Source of the DNA: Desulfuromusa sp.
GTDB taxonomy: Bacteria; Desulfobacterota; Desulfuromonadia; Desulfuromonadales; Geopsychrobacteraceae
Reading direction: 5' to 3'
Assembly (NCBI GenBank): GCA_029934095.1
Contig: JAOZMV010000058.1
Location: 1 to 7,973, forward strand
Length of the DNA stretch: 7,973 nucleotides
In this document: positions 1 to 7,159 of the stretch, piece by piece
Numbering within the stretch: position 1 is the first letter of the stretch
Layout of the letters: every line of letters begins with the position of its first letter
The notes under the pieces: model-generated
What the model saw: only the letters and a program-made list of their open reading frames with translations
Told to the model about the DNA's origin: nothing
The model's database searches: none
Program-made: the position numbers and the translations under genes

Positions 1-533
1 CGACTGCCGGGTGGGGGCTGTCTGGTTACGAGGATCGTGTCACCCATGATGGTGGCACAGTAGCAGGCAGTGATGATGAGGCTCCTCGTCAACCACCAGC
101 AGAAGAGGGACTGGATAATCAGCCTGAAGAGCCAGCGGTTGATGACGTTCCGATTGAAAAAAACACTGTTCCGCCGGTCAAGCCTGGGCCTGAAGAAGTG
201 CAACAACAGTTGGTGCCGAAGCAACTAGAAACGTTAGATAAAGAAGATCGGGGAGAGCAAGCCAACCAAAGCGATGGTCTACAAAGTATGGTAGCAGGGT
301 TTGCTGGTTGGGGGCTTGCTTCTGGGCGCCGCAAGAGCATCAAAAAACAGATTATTGACGAAGATCTGCAACGTTTTTCTCAGCCCGAAGCCCGCAATTG
401 GCGTTGGGATGGCAGTCGCTTGCAGAAGGATGGAGAAAAAGAACAGCTGAATTGGGACAAACCGTTAGTTCAAATGGCAGTATTTAATGTCAGTAAGAAG
501 CCGAAGAAAGCTATGCCGGAAACAGTAGAGTAA
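1..533 (+). CDS. 3' end of a larger protein of unknown function (partial)
   Basis: The frame is open from base 3 to the TAA at 531-533, giving 176 residues with no start needed, so the gene begins outside the window. I do not recognise a family. In order, the visible tail holds: a Gly/Trp stretch (AGWGLSG, bases 6-26); a long acidic, Pro-rich, low-complexity linker (about 27-275); a second Gly/Trp hydrophobic stretch (LQSMVAGFAGWGLASG, 279-326) followed at once by a basic cluster (RRKSIKK, 327-347); then about 60 residues with two W-D motifs (RWDGSRL at 402-422 and NWDKP further on) ending in Lys-rich sequence. A short hydrophobic run followed by basic residues could be a weak membrane segment with a cytoplasmic tail, but 14-16 residues with many glycines is marginal. 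The two AGWGL stretches look like an internal duplication. The gene sits 87 nt upstream of a DUF3467 gene with which it shares motifs, and upstream of a likely export operon, so it may encode the exported client (inference). Confidence 0.7.
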   Translation, partial: TAGWGLSGYEDRVTHDGGTVAGSDDEAPRQPPAEEGLDNQPEEPAVDDVPIEKNTVPPVKPGPEEVQQQLVPKQLETLDKEDRGEQANQSDGLQSMVAGFAGWGLASGRRKSIKKQIIDEDLQRFSQPEARNWRWDGSRLQKDGEKEQLNWDKPLVQMAVFNVSKKPKKAMPETVE

Positions 534-608
534 ATTCTAAGTCGTGTATTGCGGTAAAAATTGTTACTATTTAGTTATGCACCGGAGAAAAGCCACTATA
601 AACTAGCC

Positions 609-614
609 AGGAGG
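609..614 (+). promoter_or_regulatory. Strong ribosome binding site of the DUF3467 gene
   Basis: A perfect AGGAGG lies 6 nt upstream of the ATG at 621. It decides the start of the DUF3467 gene against the in-frame TTG at 561, which has no such site. It is the best Shine-Dalgarno match in the window and suggests abundant product. Confidence 0.85.
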
Positions 615-620
615 AAAGTT

Positions 621-947
621 ATGGCCAAAGAAGAAACGAAAAATGTGGAAATAACAACCGAAACAGAGCAGGAAAAAGAACAGACCACGATTCGTTGGGA
701 CGGTTCCAAAATGCGCAGTACTTATGCCAATATCTGTAATGTTTCCAGTAGCCGCGAAGAAGTAACGCTGCTGTTTGGTACAAATCAGAACTGGCATGCA
801 GGTCAAAAGGAACTGACCGTAGAATTGTCTGATCGGATGACTCTTAATCCTTATGCTGCCAAGCGTTTAGCGGTGTTGTTGACAAACACTATGCAGGAGT
901 ATGAAAAACGTTTTGGTGAGCTGCACCTCGATATCCCAGAAAAATAA
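621..947 (+). CDS. DUF3467-family small protein
   Basis: This 108-residue protein of unknown function is recognisable as DUF3467 by the pattern RWDGSKM...YAN...NVSSSREEVTLLFGTNQ followed by a C-terminal LNPYAAKRLAVLL..TM.EYEKRFGEL helix. Length and order of these blocks fit a complete family member. The first 20 or so residues are a charged Glu/Lys/Thr tail. There is no signal peptide or membrane segment, so it should be cytoplasmic. The ATG at 621 is chosen because of the AGGAGG 6 nt upstream; an in-frame TTG at 561 would add 20 residues unlike the family. It follows the partial gene by 87 nt and has its own terminator, so it is probably transcribed with the left-hand gene or alone, not with the downstream operon. 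Its N-terminal part shares short motifs with the tail of the preceding protein. The family has no firm biochemical role that I know of. Confidence 0.85.
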   Translation: MAKEETKNVEITTETEQEKEQTTIRWDGSKMRSTYANICNVSSSREEVTLLFGTNQNWHAGQKELTVELSDRMTLNPYAAKRLAVLLTNTMQEYEKRFGELHLDIPEK

Positions 948-975
948 ATTGATTTTTTTACAGATATTAATTGAT

Positions 976-1015
976 AAAGCCCGTCACGATTGAATGATTG
1001 TGTCGGGCTTTTCTT
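976..1015 (+). terminator. Factor-independent terminator after the DUF3467 gene
   Basis: The left arm AAAGCCCGTCAC (976-987) pairs with GTGTCGGGCTTT (1000-1011) with a single internal T-T mismatch and a 12-nt loop. The right arm runs into a short T-rich stretch (TTTTCTT, 1009-1015). It lies 28 nt after the stop codon and separates the left-hand genes from the four-gene operon. Because the left arm also starts with As, it could work weakly in the reverse direction. Confidence 0.8.
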
Positions 1016-1034
1016 GTCCATGTTCGATAAAATA

Positions 1035-1063
1035 TTGAAATATCTACATGTTATGTCTAAAAT
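1035..1063 (+). promoter_or_regulatory. Predicted sigma70-type promoter of the four-gene operon
   Basis: TTGAAA (1035-1040) and TAAAAT (1058-1063) are each one base from consensus and are separated by exactly 17 nt, in an AT-rich intergenic stretch between the terminator and the first operon gene. The predicted transcript would have a 5' leader of roughly 65 nt. AT-rich DNA gives chance matches, so this remains a prediction. Confidence 0.5.
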
Positions 1064-1136
1064 TGTATCTTGAATAATCATTGTAGAATTGTTCTTGATT
1101 TTATTGTGTTAGTAATTCGTTTGGAATGATTTGCTT

Positions 1137-2975
1137 ATGAGCCACTTTGATACCATCACGACTGACAGTCAGCAGAGGGGAAATCCGGAACTCTGGACAG
1201 ATTTCACCGCAGCCTGTAGTGAGCAGGACTATTATCACAGCTGGTTGGCACTGCAATGTGGTCTGATCCCCGGTGCTGAACAAGGTCTGTTGATTGTTGC
1301 CGCTGCCGATAAGCAATTTCAGCCGGTTGCAGGATGGCCACAAAAGGGGAACGATCCACAGCGACTGTCCGATGTTGTTGAACGCGTCCTGGCAGAGAAC
1401 TGCGGTCTTCTGGTTGAGATAGAGGATACACAAAACTATGCAATTGCCTACCCACTGCTGATCGATGAAGAATTGTGCGGTGTGATTGCACTGGAAGTTT
1501 CTGCTTCGGGCGAGGCAGAGTTGCAACAAGCAATGGAGCATTTACAGTGGGGGATCGCCTGGTTGGAGTTGCTGGTCCGGCGCAAACAGGCTGATCAGGA
1601 TCAGGCAACTTTATATCGTCTGAAAACCGCTGTCGATATGCTTGCTGTAGTTCTTGGGCAAGAGAGCTTTGCCGCGGCGGCGATGGCTTTTACTACCGAA
1701 CTCTCTGCCGCCAGTGACTGCGAACGGGTCAGCCTCGGTTTCTTACGCGGCCGGAACCTTAAATTGCAAGCCGTTTCCCACAGTGCCGAAGTCGGCAAGA
1801 AGATGAACCTGACTCGCTCCATCGAGCGGGTTATGGAAGAGGCGATCCAGCAACGCCGTGAAATATCTTATCCGTCAGTTGACGATGATGTGCTGATCTG
1901 TCGTGAGCACGAAGCCCTGTCTCGACAGCAATCGATGGCCTCAATTGTCAGTTTCCCATTATATGGGCAGGGGCGCTATTATGGTGCGCTGACCTATGAA
2001 CGTGCCGCGGATAAACCTTTCAGCGAACAGGATATCGAATTTTTCCGCGCCGTTGCTGCTTTACTCGGCCCGGCCTTGGAGAGTAAATATTTAAACGATC
2101 AACCACTTCCGGTCAAAGTCAAAACCGCCACCCAACAGCAACTGCAACGTATATTCGGCCCACGCTATTTCGGCCGCAAGCTGTTTTTACTGCTGCTGAT
2201 CGGATTGATTACTTGCTTTAGCGTGCTCGACTGGGATTATCGATTGTCTGCCGATATGACTCTGGAAGGTGCGATTCGTCGGGCGGTGGTGGTGCCTTTT
2301 AATGGTTTTATCGATCAAGCTCCCGCACGCGCCGGGGACTTGGTTGCACAGGGAGCGCTGCTCTGCTCTCTGGATGACCGTGATTTGCACCTGGAGATGC
2401 TGGCTAAAAAAAGTCAACAAAGGCAGTTAAGTCGGCAGTACCAGGAAGAGGTCGCCAAGCATGACCGCGCCCAGGCCAAAATTATCAAAGCGCGGTTGAA
2501 TCAGTCGCAGGCTGAACTTGATTTGATCGTTGCCAAGTTGGAACGGAGCCGGTTGACGGCACCTTTTGCCGGGCTGCTGGTCAGCGGTGACCTGAGTCAA
2601 CGGCTTGGTAGTGCTGTGGAACAGGGGGAGGTTCTGTTCGAGGTGACCCCGCTGGATGCCTACCGGGTTATTCTCAAGGTTGATGAGCGCCGTATCGCTG
2701 ACGTGCAGAAGGGTCAGCAGGGGAGTCTGGTACTTTCATCTTTACCTTACCAGCAGTATCAATTTACCGTATCAAAAATCACCCCGCTCACCAAGGCCGA
2801 AGACGGACGCAATTACTTCCGGGTTGAGGCGCAGCTGCAAACGGTTGATGATAGCCTGCGCCCGGGGATGGAGGGGGTCGGCAAGATTTCTATCGACCGT
2901 CGTAAGCTGATCTCGATCTGGACCCGTGATTTACTGGAATGGGTCCGGCTAACGCTGTGGAACTGGTTGCCCTGA
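1137..2975 (+). CDS. GAF-domain / HlyD-type adaptor fusion, inner membrane
   Basis: The 612-residue product joins a cytoplasmic sensor-like region to a periplasmic adaptor. Residues about 165-318 look like a GAF domain (ERVSLGFLRG..., SIVSFPLYGQGRYYGALTYE, then FSEQDIEFFRAVAALLGPAL); residues about 15-150 resemble a second, degenerate GAF unit (YPLLIDEELCGVIALEV). One membrane helix follows at about 348-364 (KLFLLLLIGLITCFSVL). The rest is HlyD-like: first lipoyl-like half about 385-413, a short alpha-hairpin about 413-470, second half about 472-505 (SRLTAPFAGLLVSGDL), then a beta-barrel to about 585 (LRPGMEGVGKI). An amphipathic Trp-rich helix ends the protein. The hairpin looks too short to reach an outer-membrane channel alone. 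I chose ATG 1137; a TTG at 1131 would add two residues and fits a GGA at 1123-1125 about as well. It is first in a tight operon, 26 nt before the M50 gene. The ligand of the GAF part cannot be read from sequence. Confidence 0.85.
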   Translation: MSHFDTITTDSQQRGNPELWTDFTAACSEQDYYHSWLALQCGLIPGAEQGLLIVAAADKQFQPVAGWPQKGNDPQRLSDVVERVLAENCGLLVEIEDTQNYAIAYPLLIDEELCGVIALEVSASGEAELQQAMEHLQWGIAWLELLVRRKQADQDQATLYRLKTAVDMLAVVLGQESFAAAAMAFTTELSAASDCERVSLGFLRGRNLKLQAVSHSAEVGKKMNLTRSIERVMEEAIQQRREISYPSVDDDVLICREHEALSRQQSMASIVSFPLYGQGRYYGALTYERAADKPFSEQDIEFFRAVAALLGPALESKYLNDQPLPVKVKTATQQQLQRIFGPRYFGRKLFLLLLIGLITCFSVLDWDYRLSADMTLEGAIRRAVVVPFNGFIDQAPARAGDLVAQGALLCSLDDRDLHLEMLAKKSQQRQLSRQYQEEVAKHDRAQAKIIKARLNQSQAELDLIVAKLERSRLTAPFAGLLVSGDLSQRLGSAVEQGEVLFEVTPLDAYRVILKVDERRIADVQKGQQGSLVLSSLPYQQYQFTVSKITPLTKAEDGRNYFRVEAQLQTVDDSLRPGMEGVGKISIDRRKLISIWTRDLLEWVRLTLWNWLP

Positions 2976-3001
2976 AATGATATCGCGCAGCGGAACTGTG
3001 T

Positions 3002-5146
3002 ATGAGTGAATCGCTCTTCAGCCAGTCCTGGTATCGGGTTGCGCCGCTCAAACCGCGCTTGCGCAGTCACGTGCAGATCCACAAACATTGTTATCGTGGG
3101 GACGACTGGTACGTTATTCAGGATCGTTTTACCGGTCGTCATCACCGCTTTTCACCAGAAGCTTATCAATTGATCGGTTTGATGGATGGTCGCCGAACGC
3201 TTGGTTTGATCTGGGAGACTGCCTGCACGCAACTCGGTGATCATATGCCGACTCAGGATGAGGTGATCGGACTGCTGTCGCAACTGTTCCGTTCCGACCT
3301 GTTGCAGACCAGTGCACTACCCGATTTTTCCGAATTGCAACAACGGCAAGGCCATGGCCAGCGCAATCGCTTACTGGCGAACCTGCGATCACCGATGTCG
3401 GTCCGCTTCCCATTGCTTGATCCGGATCGTTTTTTAACCGCGACCATGCCGATCTTAAGCTTCTGTTTCAGCTGGCTGGCGCTATTTATCTGGTTGATTG
3501 TTGTTGCCACAGCATTAGTGCTGGCGGTTATACACTGGCCCGACCTGATGACAAATTTCAGCGACCAGTTGTTGTCGATGGAGAATCTTTTCCTGGTTAG
3601 TCTGATTTATCCACTGCTCAAGCTGCTGCATGAATTTGGCCATGCCTACATGGTAAAAAAATGGGGTGGCGAGGTTCACGAAATGGGCATCATGCTGTTG
3701 GTGTTCATGCCGATCCCTTATGTCGATGCCTCATCTTCGCTGGCTTTTCGTGACAAACGTAAGCGGATGCTGGTCGGCGCAGCAGGGATTCTGATCGAAC
3801 TTTTTGTCGCTGCTCTGGCGCTGCTGACTTGGTTGAATGTTGAGCAGGGGGCGATCAGCGCCGCGGCTTTTAATGTCATGCTGATCGCTGGTGTCTCGAC
3901 GTTGCTGTTTAACGGCAATCCACTACTGCGTTTTGATGCTTATTATGTGCTTGCGGATTTTCTGGAAATTCCCAATCTTGGGCAGCGTAGCAACCGTTAT
4001 GTCGGCTACCTCTGTCAGCGGTATCTGCTAGGTGTCGGCAGCGCCGAATCGCCAGCCTCTTCGCCGGGAGAGGCCGGCTGGCTTTTTGCGTACGCGCTGA
4101 CATCATTTAGTTATCGTATTTTTATTTCCATTCGGATCATCCTGTTTGTGGCCGGAAAGTTTTTTTTCTTCGGTGTGTTGTTTGCGCTCTGGGCCGGTTT
4201 TGGCATGCTGGTAGCGCCGGTGTTTCGAGTTGCGAAATTTCTGTTCAAGGATGCCAAGATGCAAAGGAAAAAAGTCCGGATTTTATTGACTGTCCTGATT
4301 CCGCTTGGAATATTCCTGGCAGCTTTGTCCCTGCTTCCGGTACCGTTCTACACAAGTTGCGAAGGGGTCACCTGGGTTGCGGAAGAATCGCAGGTCTACG
4401 CCGGTGCGGACGGGTTTATCACTGCGGTTCTCACTGACAGCGGCGAGCAGGTCGAGGCAGGGACTGCGTTGATTCGTTCGGAGAATCCGCAATTGGAGGT
4501 TCAGGTCCGTTTACTGGAGGCGCGGTTACAAGAATATCAGGCCCGTTACAACCTCAGTTTGCTTGTTGACCGGACCGAATCGATTCTATTGAGGGAGGAA
4601 CTCGGGCGTATTGAAGCTGAACTGGCTCGTGCCAGAGAACAACTACAGTCACTGCTGTTACAGAGTCATACCTCCGGTGTTTTTGTCTTACCGCAGGCAG
4701 AGAATCTGCTCGGCCTGTTTGTCCGCCGGGGAATGCCACTAGGTTATATTCTCGACCGGAACAAGATGAGCGTCCGGGTGTTGGTACCCCAAGCGAATAT
4801 CGAACGGGTCCGAGCTGATACGCAGAAAGTTGAGGTTCGTTTAGCGGAGCAGATTAACTCGGTGATTCCGGCTAGAGTAATCCGTGAAGTTCCAGCTGCC
4901 AGTCACGATTTGCCGAGTTTGGCACTTAGTTTGGAAGGTGGCGGTCTTTACGTTCTTGACCCTCGCGAATCGGAGCGGCCGAAGAGTCTGGAACGACTGT
5001 TTCAGTTTGATATTGAACTTGCAGAAGCTGTGGCAGATAAGGTTGAGGAACGCGTTTACGTTCGCTTTGAGCATTCTCCGGAGCCACTGGCTTTTCGCTG
5101 GTACCGAGGGTTGCGGCGTCTGTTGCTGAGCCGCTTTGCGATTTAG
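3002..5146 (+). CDS. PqqD-like / M50 site-2 metalloprotease / HlyD-like fusion, inner membrane
   Basis: This 714-residue protein has three parts. Residues about 10-105 resemble the PqqD-like winged-helix fold (YVIQDRFTGRHHRFSPEAYQLIGLMDG, then DEVIGLLSQLFRSDLLQ), which in peptide-modification systems binds a client leader. The middle is a multi-pass M50 region with predicted helices near 148-176, 195-210, 227-240, 257-277, 286-303, 361-400 and 428-447. HEFGH at 210-214 supplies the zinc ligands and catalytic Glu211, and NPLLRFDAYY at 306-315 supplies the usual distal Asp (D312), so catalysis is plausible. Residues about 456-690 are HlyD-like: lipoyl-like halves around a hairpin at about 497-552, then a barrel. 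The layout matches proteins often named putative peptide zinc metalloprotease or site-2 protease with HlyD. The ATG at 3002 has a modest GGAA 6 nt upstream. Whether it cuts a client, or uses the M50 fold as a membrane scaffold, is unknown. Confidence 0.88.
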   Translation: MSESLFSQSWYRVAPLKPRLRSHVQIHKHCYRGDDWYVIQDRFTGRHHRFSPEAYQLIGLMDGRRTLGLIWETACTQLGDHMPTQDEVIGLLSQLFRSDLLQTSALPDFSELQQRQGHGQRNRLLANLRSPMSVRFPLLDPDRFLTATMPILSFCFSWLALFIWLIVVATALVLAVIHWPDLMTNFSDQLLSMENLFLVSLIYPLLKLLHEFGHAYMVKKWGGEVHEMGIMLLVFMPIPYVDASSSLAFRDKRKRMLVGAAGILIELFVAALALLTWLNVEQGAISAAAFNVMLIAGVSTLLFNGNPLLRFDAYYVLADFLEIPNLGQRSNRYVGYLCQRYLLGVGSAESPASSPGEAGWLFAYALTSFSYRIFISIRIILFVAGKFFFFGVLFALWAGFGMLVAPVFRVAKFLFKDAKMQRKKVRILLTVLIPLGIFLAALSLLPVPFYTSCEGVTWVAEESQVYAGADGFITAVLTDSGEQVEAGTALIRSENPQLEVQVRLLEARLQEYQARYNLSLLVDRTESILLREELGRIEAELARAREQLQSLLLQSHTSGVFVLPQAENLLGLFVRRGMPLGYILDRNKMSVRVLVPQANIERVRADTQKVEVRLAEQINSVIPARVIREVPAASHDLPSLALSLEGGGLYVLDPRESERPKSLERLFQFDIELAEAVADKVEERVYVRFEHSPEPLAFRWYRGLRRLLLSRFAI

Positions 5147-5154
5147 GGCTGCTG

Positions 5155-7149
5155 ATGACTGTCATATCCAACCTATATATCCCGCCGGCAACCCATGATG
5201 TGCGTGCCGAACGACCTGATCGGGTAGATAAAAAACTGGAGAGTTATGCGCATCAGCTTTTTGGTCGAGTACGAAAAATATTTTCCGGGCGGGGTCGGTT
5301 GCGGCGTCTGGTCGCTCGGATTGAAGCTGCCGAGCCACGTTTGCAGGCATTGGATGACCAGCAGTTACGTCTGGAGGTGCAGCAGCTAAGACAACAACTG
5401 TATAGCGACGGGATGATTGATGAACTGCTGGTGTGCAGTTTTGCCCTGATTCGGGAACTGAGTGTCCGCACCCTGGGTATGCGCCCATATGCGAGCCAGC
5501 TCACCGGTGGGCTGGTATTGCTGCAAGGGATGGTGGCAGAGATGGATACCGGCGAAGGCAAGACGCTCACCGCGATCTTGCCGGCTGCCACGGTTGCATT
5601 GGCCGGAGTACCTGTCCACGTAATCAGCGTCAACGATTATTTAACCGCCAGAGATGCTGAAACGATGCTACCGCTTTACCGGGCCCTTGGTTTGCACGTC
5701 GGTTGTGTAGTGCACGGGCAGACTCCGGTTGAAAGACGGCAGGCCTATCGGTGTGCGGTCACCTATGCAACCAACAAAGAGCTGGTATTTGATTACCTGC
5801 GGGATCGTTTGACATTAGGGGAGCGAACCGATTCACTGCTGCTCCAGGCAGAATATCTCCATAGTGAGACGCAACGGAGTAAGCGTGTCCTGATGCGTGG
5901 TCTCCATTTTGCCATTGTTGATGAAGCCGACAGTATTCTGATTGATGAAGCGCGAACACCATTGATTATCTCCGGAGCGGATGGTGGTGATGAAGAAAAA
6001 CAGTTTTTACAACAGGCACTTGATCTGGCGGCAGAGCTTAGTGATGGGGATGACTATGTCCTTGACTTGGCGCGGCGGCAAGTACATATAACCAATATTG
6101 GTAAACAAAAGATCTCTGCAGCAGTAGGTCAGTTGGGGCCTCTCTGGAGTGGCTTGGTGCGGCGAGAATCGACGGTCAGTCAAGCATTGACGGCGCAACA
6201 CTTCTTTCATCAGGATGAGCAGTATCTGTTGCGTGACGGCAAGGTACAGATCATTGATGAGTTTACTGGTCGGGTGATGGAAGACCGTTCCTGGGAGCAG
6301 GGGCTGCATCAGTTGATCGAATTGAAAGAAGGTTGCGAGCTGACCCAGCGCCGGGAAACCCTGGCGAAGATCAGCTATCAGCGTTTTTTTCGCCGCTATC
6401 GTCAACTTTCCGGGATGACCGGGACCGCCAAAGAGGTTGCCGCTGAACTCTGGTCGGTTTATCACCTGCCGACATTAAAGGTGCCGACCCATCGTCCGAT
6501 TATCCGTAAAATTCTGCCAGATCGGGTATTGGCGACTCAGCAGCAGAAATGGCAGGCTGTGGTCAAAGAAATCTGTCGCCTGCATCAGCAAGGGCGGCCG
6601 CTGTTGATCGGCACCCGATCGGTTGCTGCTTCTGAGCACTTGTCAGCGTTGGTTTGTCAGGCCGGCTTGCAGCATCAGGTGTTAAATGCCAAACAGGATG
6701 CTGCTGAAGCAGATATCGTCAGCACTGCCGGAATCGCAGCAAGTATCACCATTGCCACCAATATGGCTGGTCGGGGGACCGACATTGTCCTGGGTGAAGG
6801 GGTGCGTCAAATAGGGGGCTTGCATGTTATCGCGACCGAACGTCATGAGGCAGCGCGGATCGATCGCCAGTTGGCCGGACGTTGTGGTCGCCAAGGTGAT
6901 CCCGGCAGTTATCAGGCTATTCTCTCTTTAGAGGATCCGTTACTTGATAGCGCACGTGGCGGTCTCGTTGCGCTGCTGTTGAAAAAAATCGGCTTGTCCA
7001 ATACAGGGTTCATGCAGTCTTTGGCTCAGAGGGAAATCAGTCGTGTGCAAGGGAATGTGGAAAAAAATCATGCCCGGATCAGAAAAGAATTATTTCGTCA
7101 GGATCAACAGCAGGGGAGTCTGTTGTCATTTTCCGGTAAGTTGGAATAA
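5155..7149 (+). CDS. Short SecA paralogue (SecA-like translocase ATPase)
   Basis: This 664-residue cytoplasmic ATPase is clearly of the SecA family but shorter than the usual 800-900 residues. NBD1 carries GEGKT (133-137), VNDYLTARDAE (159-169), YATNKELVFDYLRD (204-217) and the DEAD-type box VDEADSILIDEARTP (255-269). A slightly compact peptide-binding domain spans about 275-360. NBD2 carries DEFTGR (368-373), GMTGTA (420-425), TNMAGRGTDIVLG (535-547), TERHEAARIDRQL (561-573) and GRCGRQGD (575-582), where housekeeping SecA usually has GRSGRQGD. The protein stops at the start of the long scaffold helix (KNHARIRKELF), so the rest of the scaffold, the helical wing, two-helix finger, C-terminal linker and zinc tail are missing. 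About 30 extra residues precede the usual N-terminus. Motor motifs are intact, so it is not a decayed secA. The start is 8 nt after the M50 stop, with a weak AGGG, suggesting translational coupling. It probably drives a specialised envelope process (inference). Confidence 0.9.
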   Translation: MTVISNLYIPPATHDVRAERPDRVDKKLESYAHQLFGRVRKIFSGRGRLRRLVARIEAAEPRLQALDDQQLRLEVQQLRQQLYSDGMIDELLVCSFALIRELSVRTLGMRPYASQLTGGLVLLQGMVAEMDTGEGKTLTAILPAATVALAGVPVHVISVNDYLTARDAETMLPLYRALGLHVGCVVHGQTPVERRQAYRCAVTYATNKELVFDYLRDRLTLGERTDSLLLQAEYLHSETQRSKRVLMRGLHFAIVDEADSILIDEARTPLIISGADGGDEEKQFLQQALDLAAELSDGDDYVLDLARRQVHITNIGKQKISAAVGQLGPLWSGLVRRESTVSQALTAQHFFHQDEQYLLRDGKVQIIDEFTGRVMEDRSWEQGLHQLIELKEGCELTQRRETLAKISYQRFFRRYRQLSGMTGTAKEVAAELWSVYHLPTLKVPTHRPIIRKILPDRVLATQQQKWQAVVKEICRLHQQGRPLLIGTRSVAASEHLSALVCQAGLQHQVLNAKQDAAEADIVSTAGIAASITIATNMAGRGTDIVLGEGVRQIGGLHVIATERHEAARIDRQLAGRCGRQGDPGSYQAILSLEDPLLDSARGGLVALLLKKIGLSNTGFMQSLAQREISRVQGNVEKNHARIRKELFRQDQQQGSLLSFSGKLE

Positions 7150-7153
7150 GGAG
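7148..7153 (+). promoter_or_regulatory. Ribosome binding site deciding the GTG start of the last gene
   Basis: AAGGAG overlaps the TAA stop of the SecA-like gene and lies 6 nt before a GTG at 7160. That start gives a clean signal peptide, unlike the in-frame ATG at 7043 inside the SecA-like gene. Confidence 0.8.
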
Positions 7154-7159
7154 AAAATT

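Noticed and set aside
198..533. A stand-alone small gene starting at GTG 198
   Set aside because: The same frame is open to the left edge with continuous acidic Pro-rich composition and an AGWGL repeat before this point, and there is no convincing ribosome binding site, so it is the tail of a longer gene.
549..602. Promoter in front of the DUF3467 gene (TTGCGG, TACTAT, TATAAA elements)
   Set aside because: No pair of elements has both good matches and 16-18 nt spacing; the stretch is AT-rich, so single matches mean little.
561..620. TTG 561 as the DUF3467 start
   Set aside because: The added residues do not resemble the family, while ATG 621 has a perfect AGGAGG 6 nt upstream.
1101..1608. 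Minus-strand open frames of 134-146 codons opposite the GAF/HlyD gene
   Set aside because: They lie opposite a well-supported gene, have no recognisable protein features and no ribosome binding site; they are shadows of its codon use.
6007..6465. Minus-strand open frame of 152 codons opposite the SecA-like gene
   Set aside because: The opposite strand codes for conserved SecA motifs through this whole stretch, so it is a shadow frame.
5155..7149. Decayed or truncated housekeeping secA pseudogene
   Set aside because: Every ATPase motif is intact, the frame is uninterrupted, and the stop is followed at once by a properly spaced next gene, so the short form looks native.
7043..7159. ATG 7043 as the start of the last gene
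   Set aside because: It lies deep in the SecA-like gene and would bury the signal peptide; GTG 7160 has an AAGGAG at good distance.
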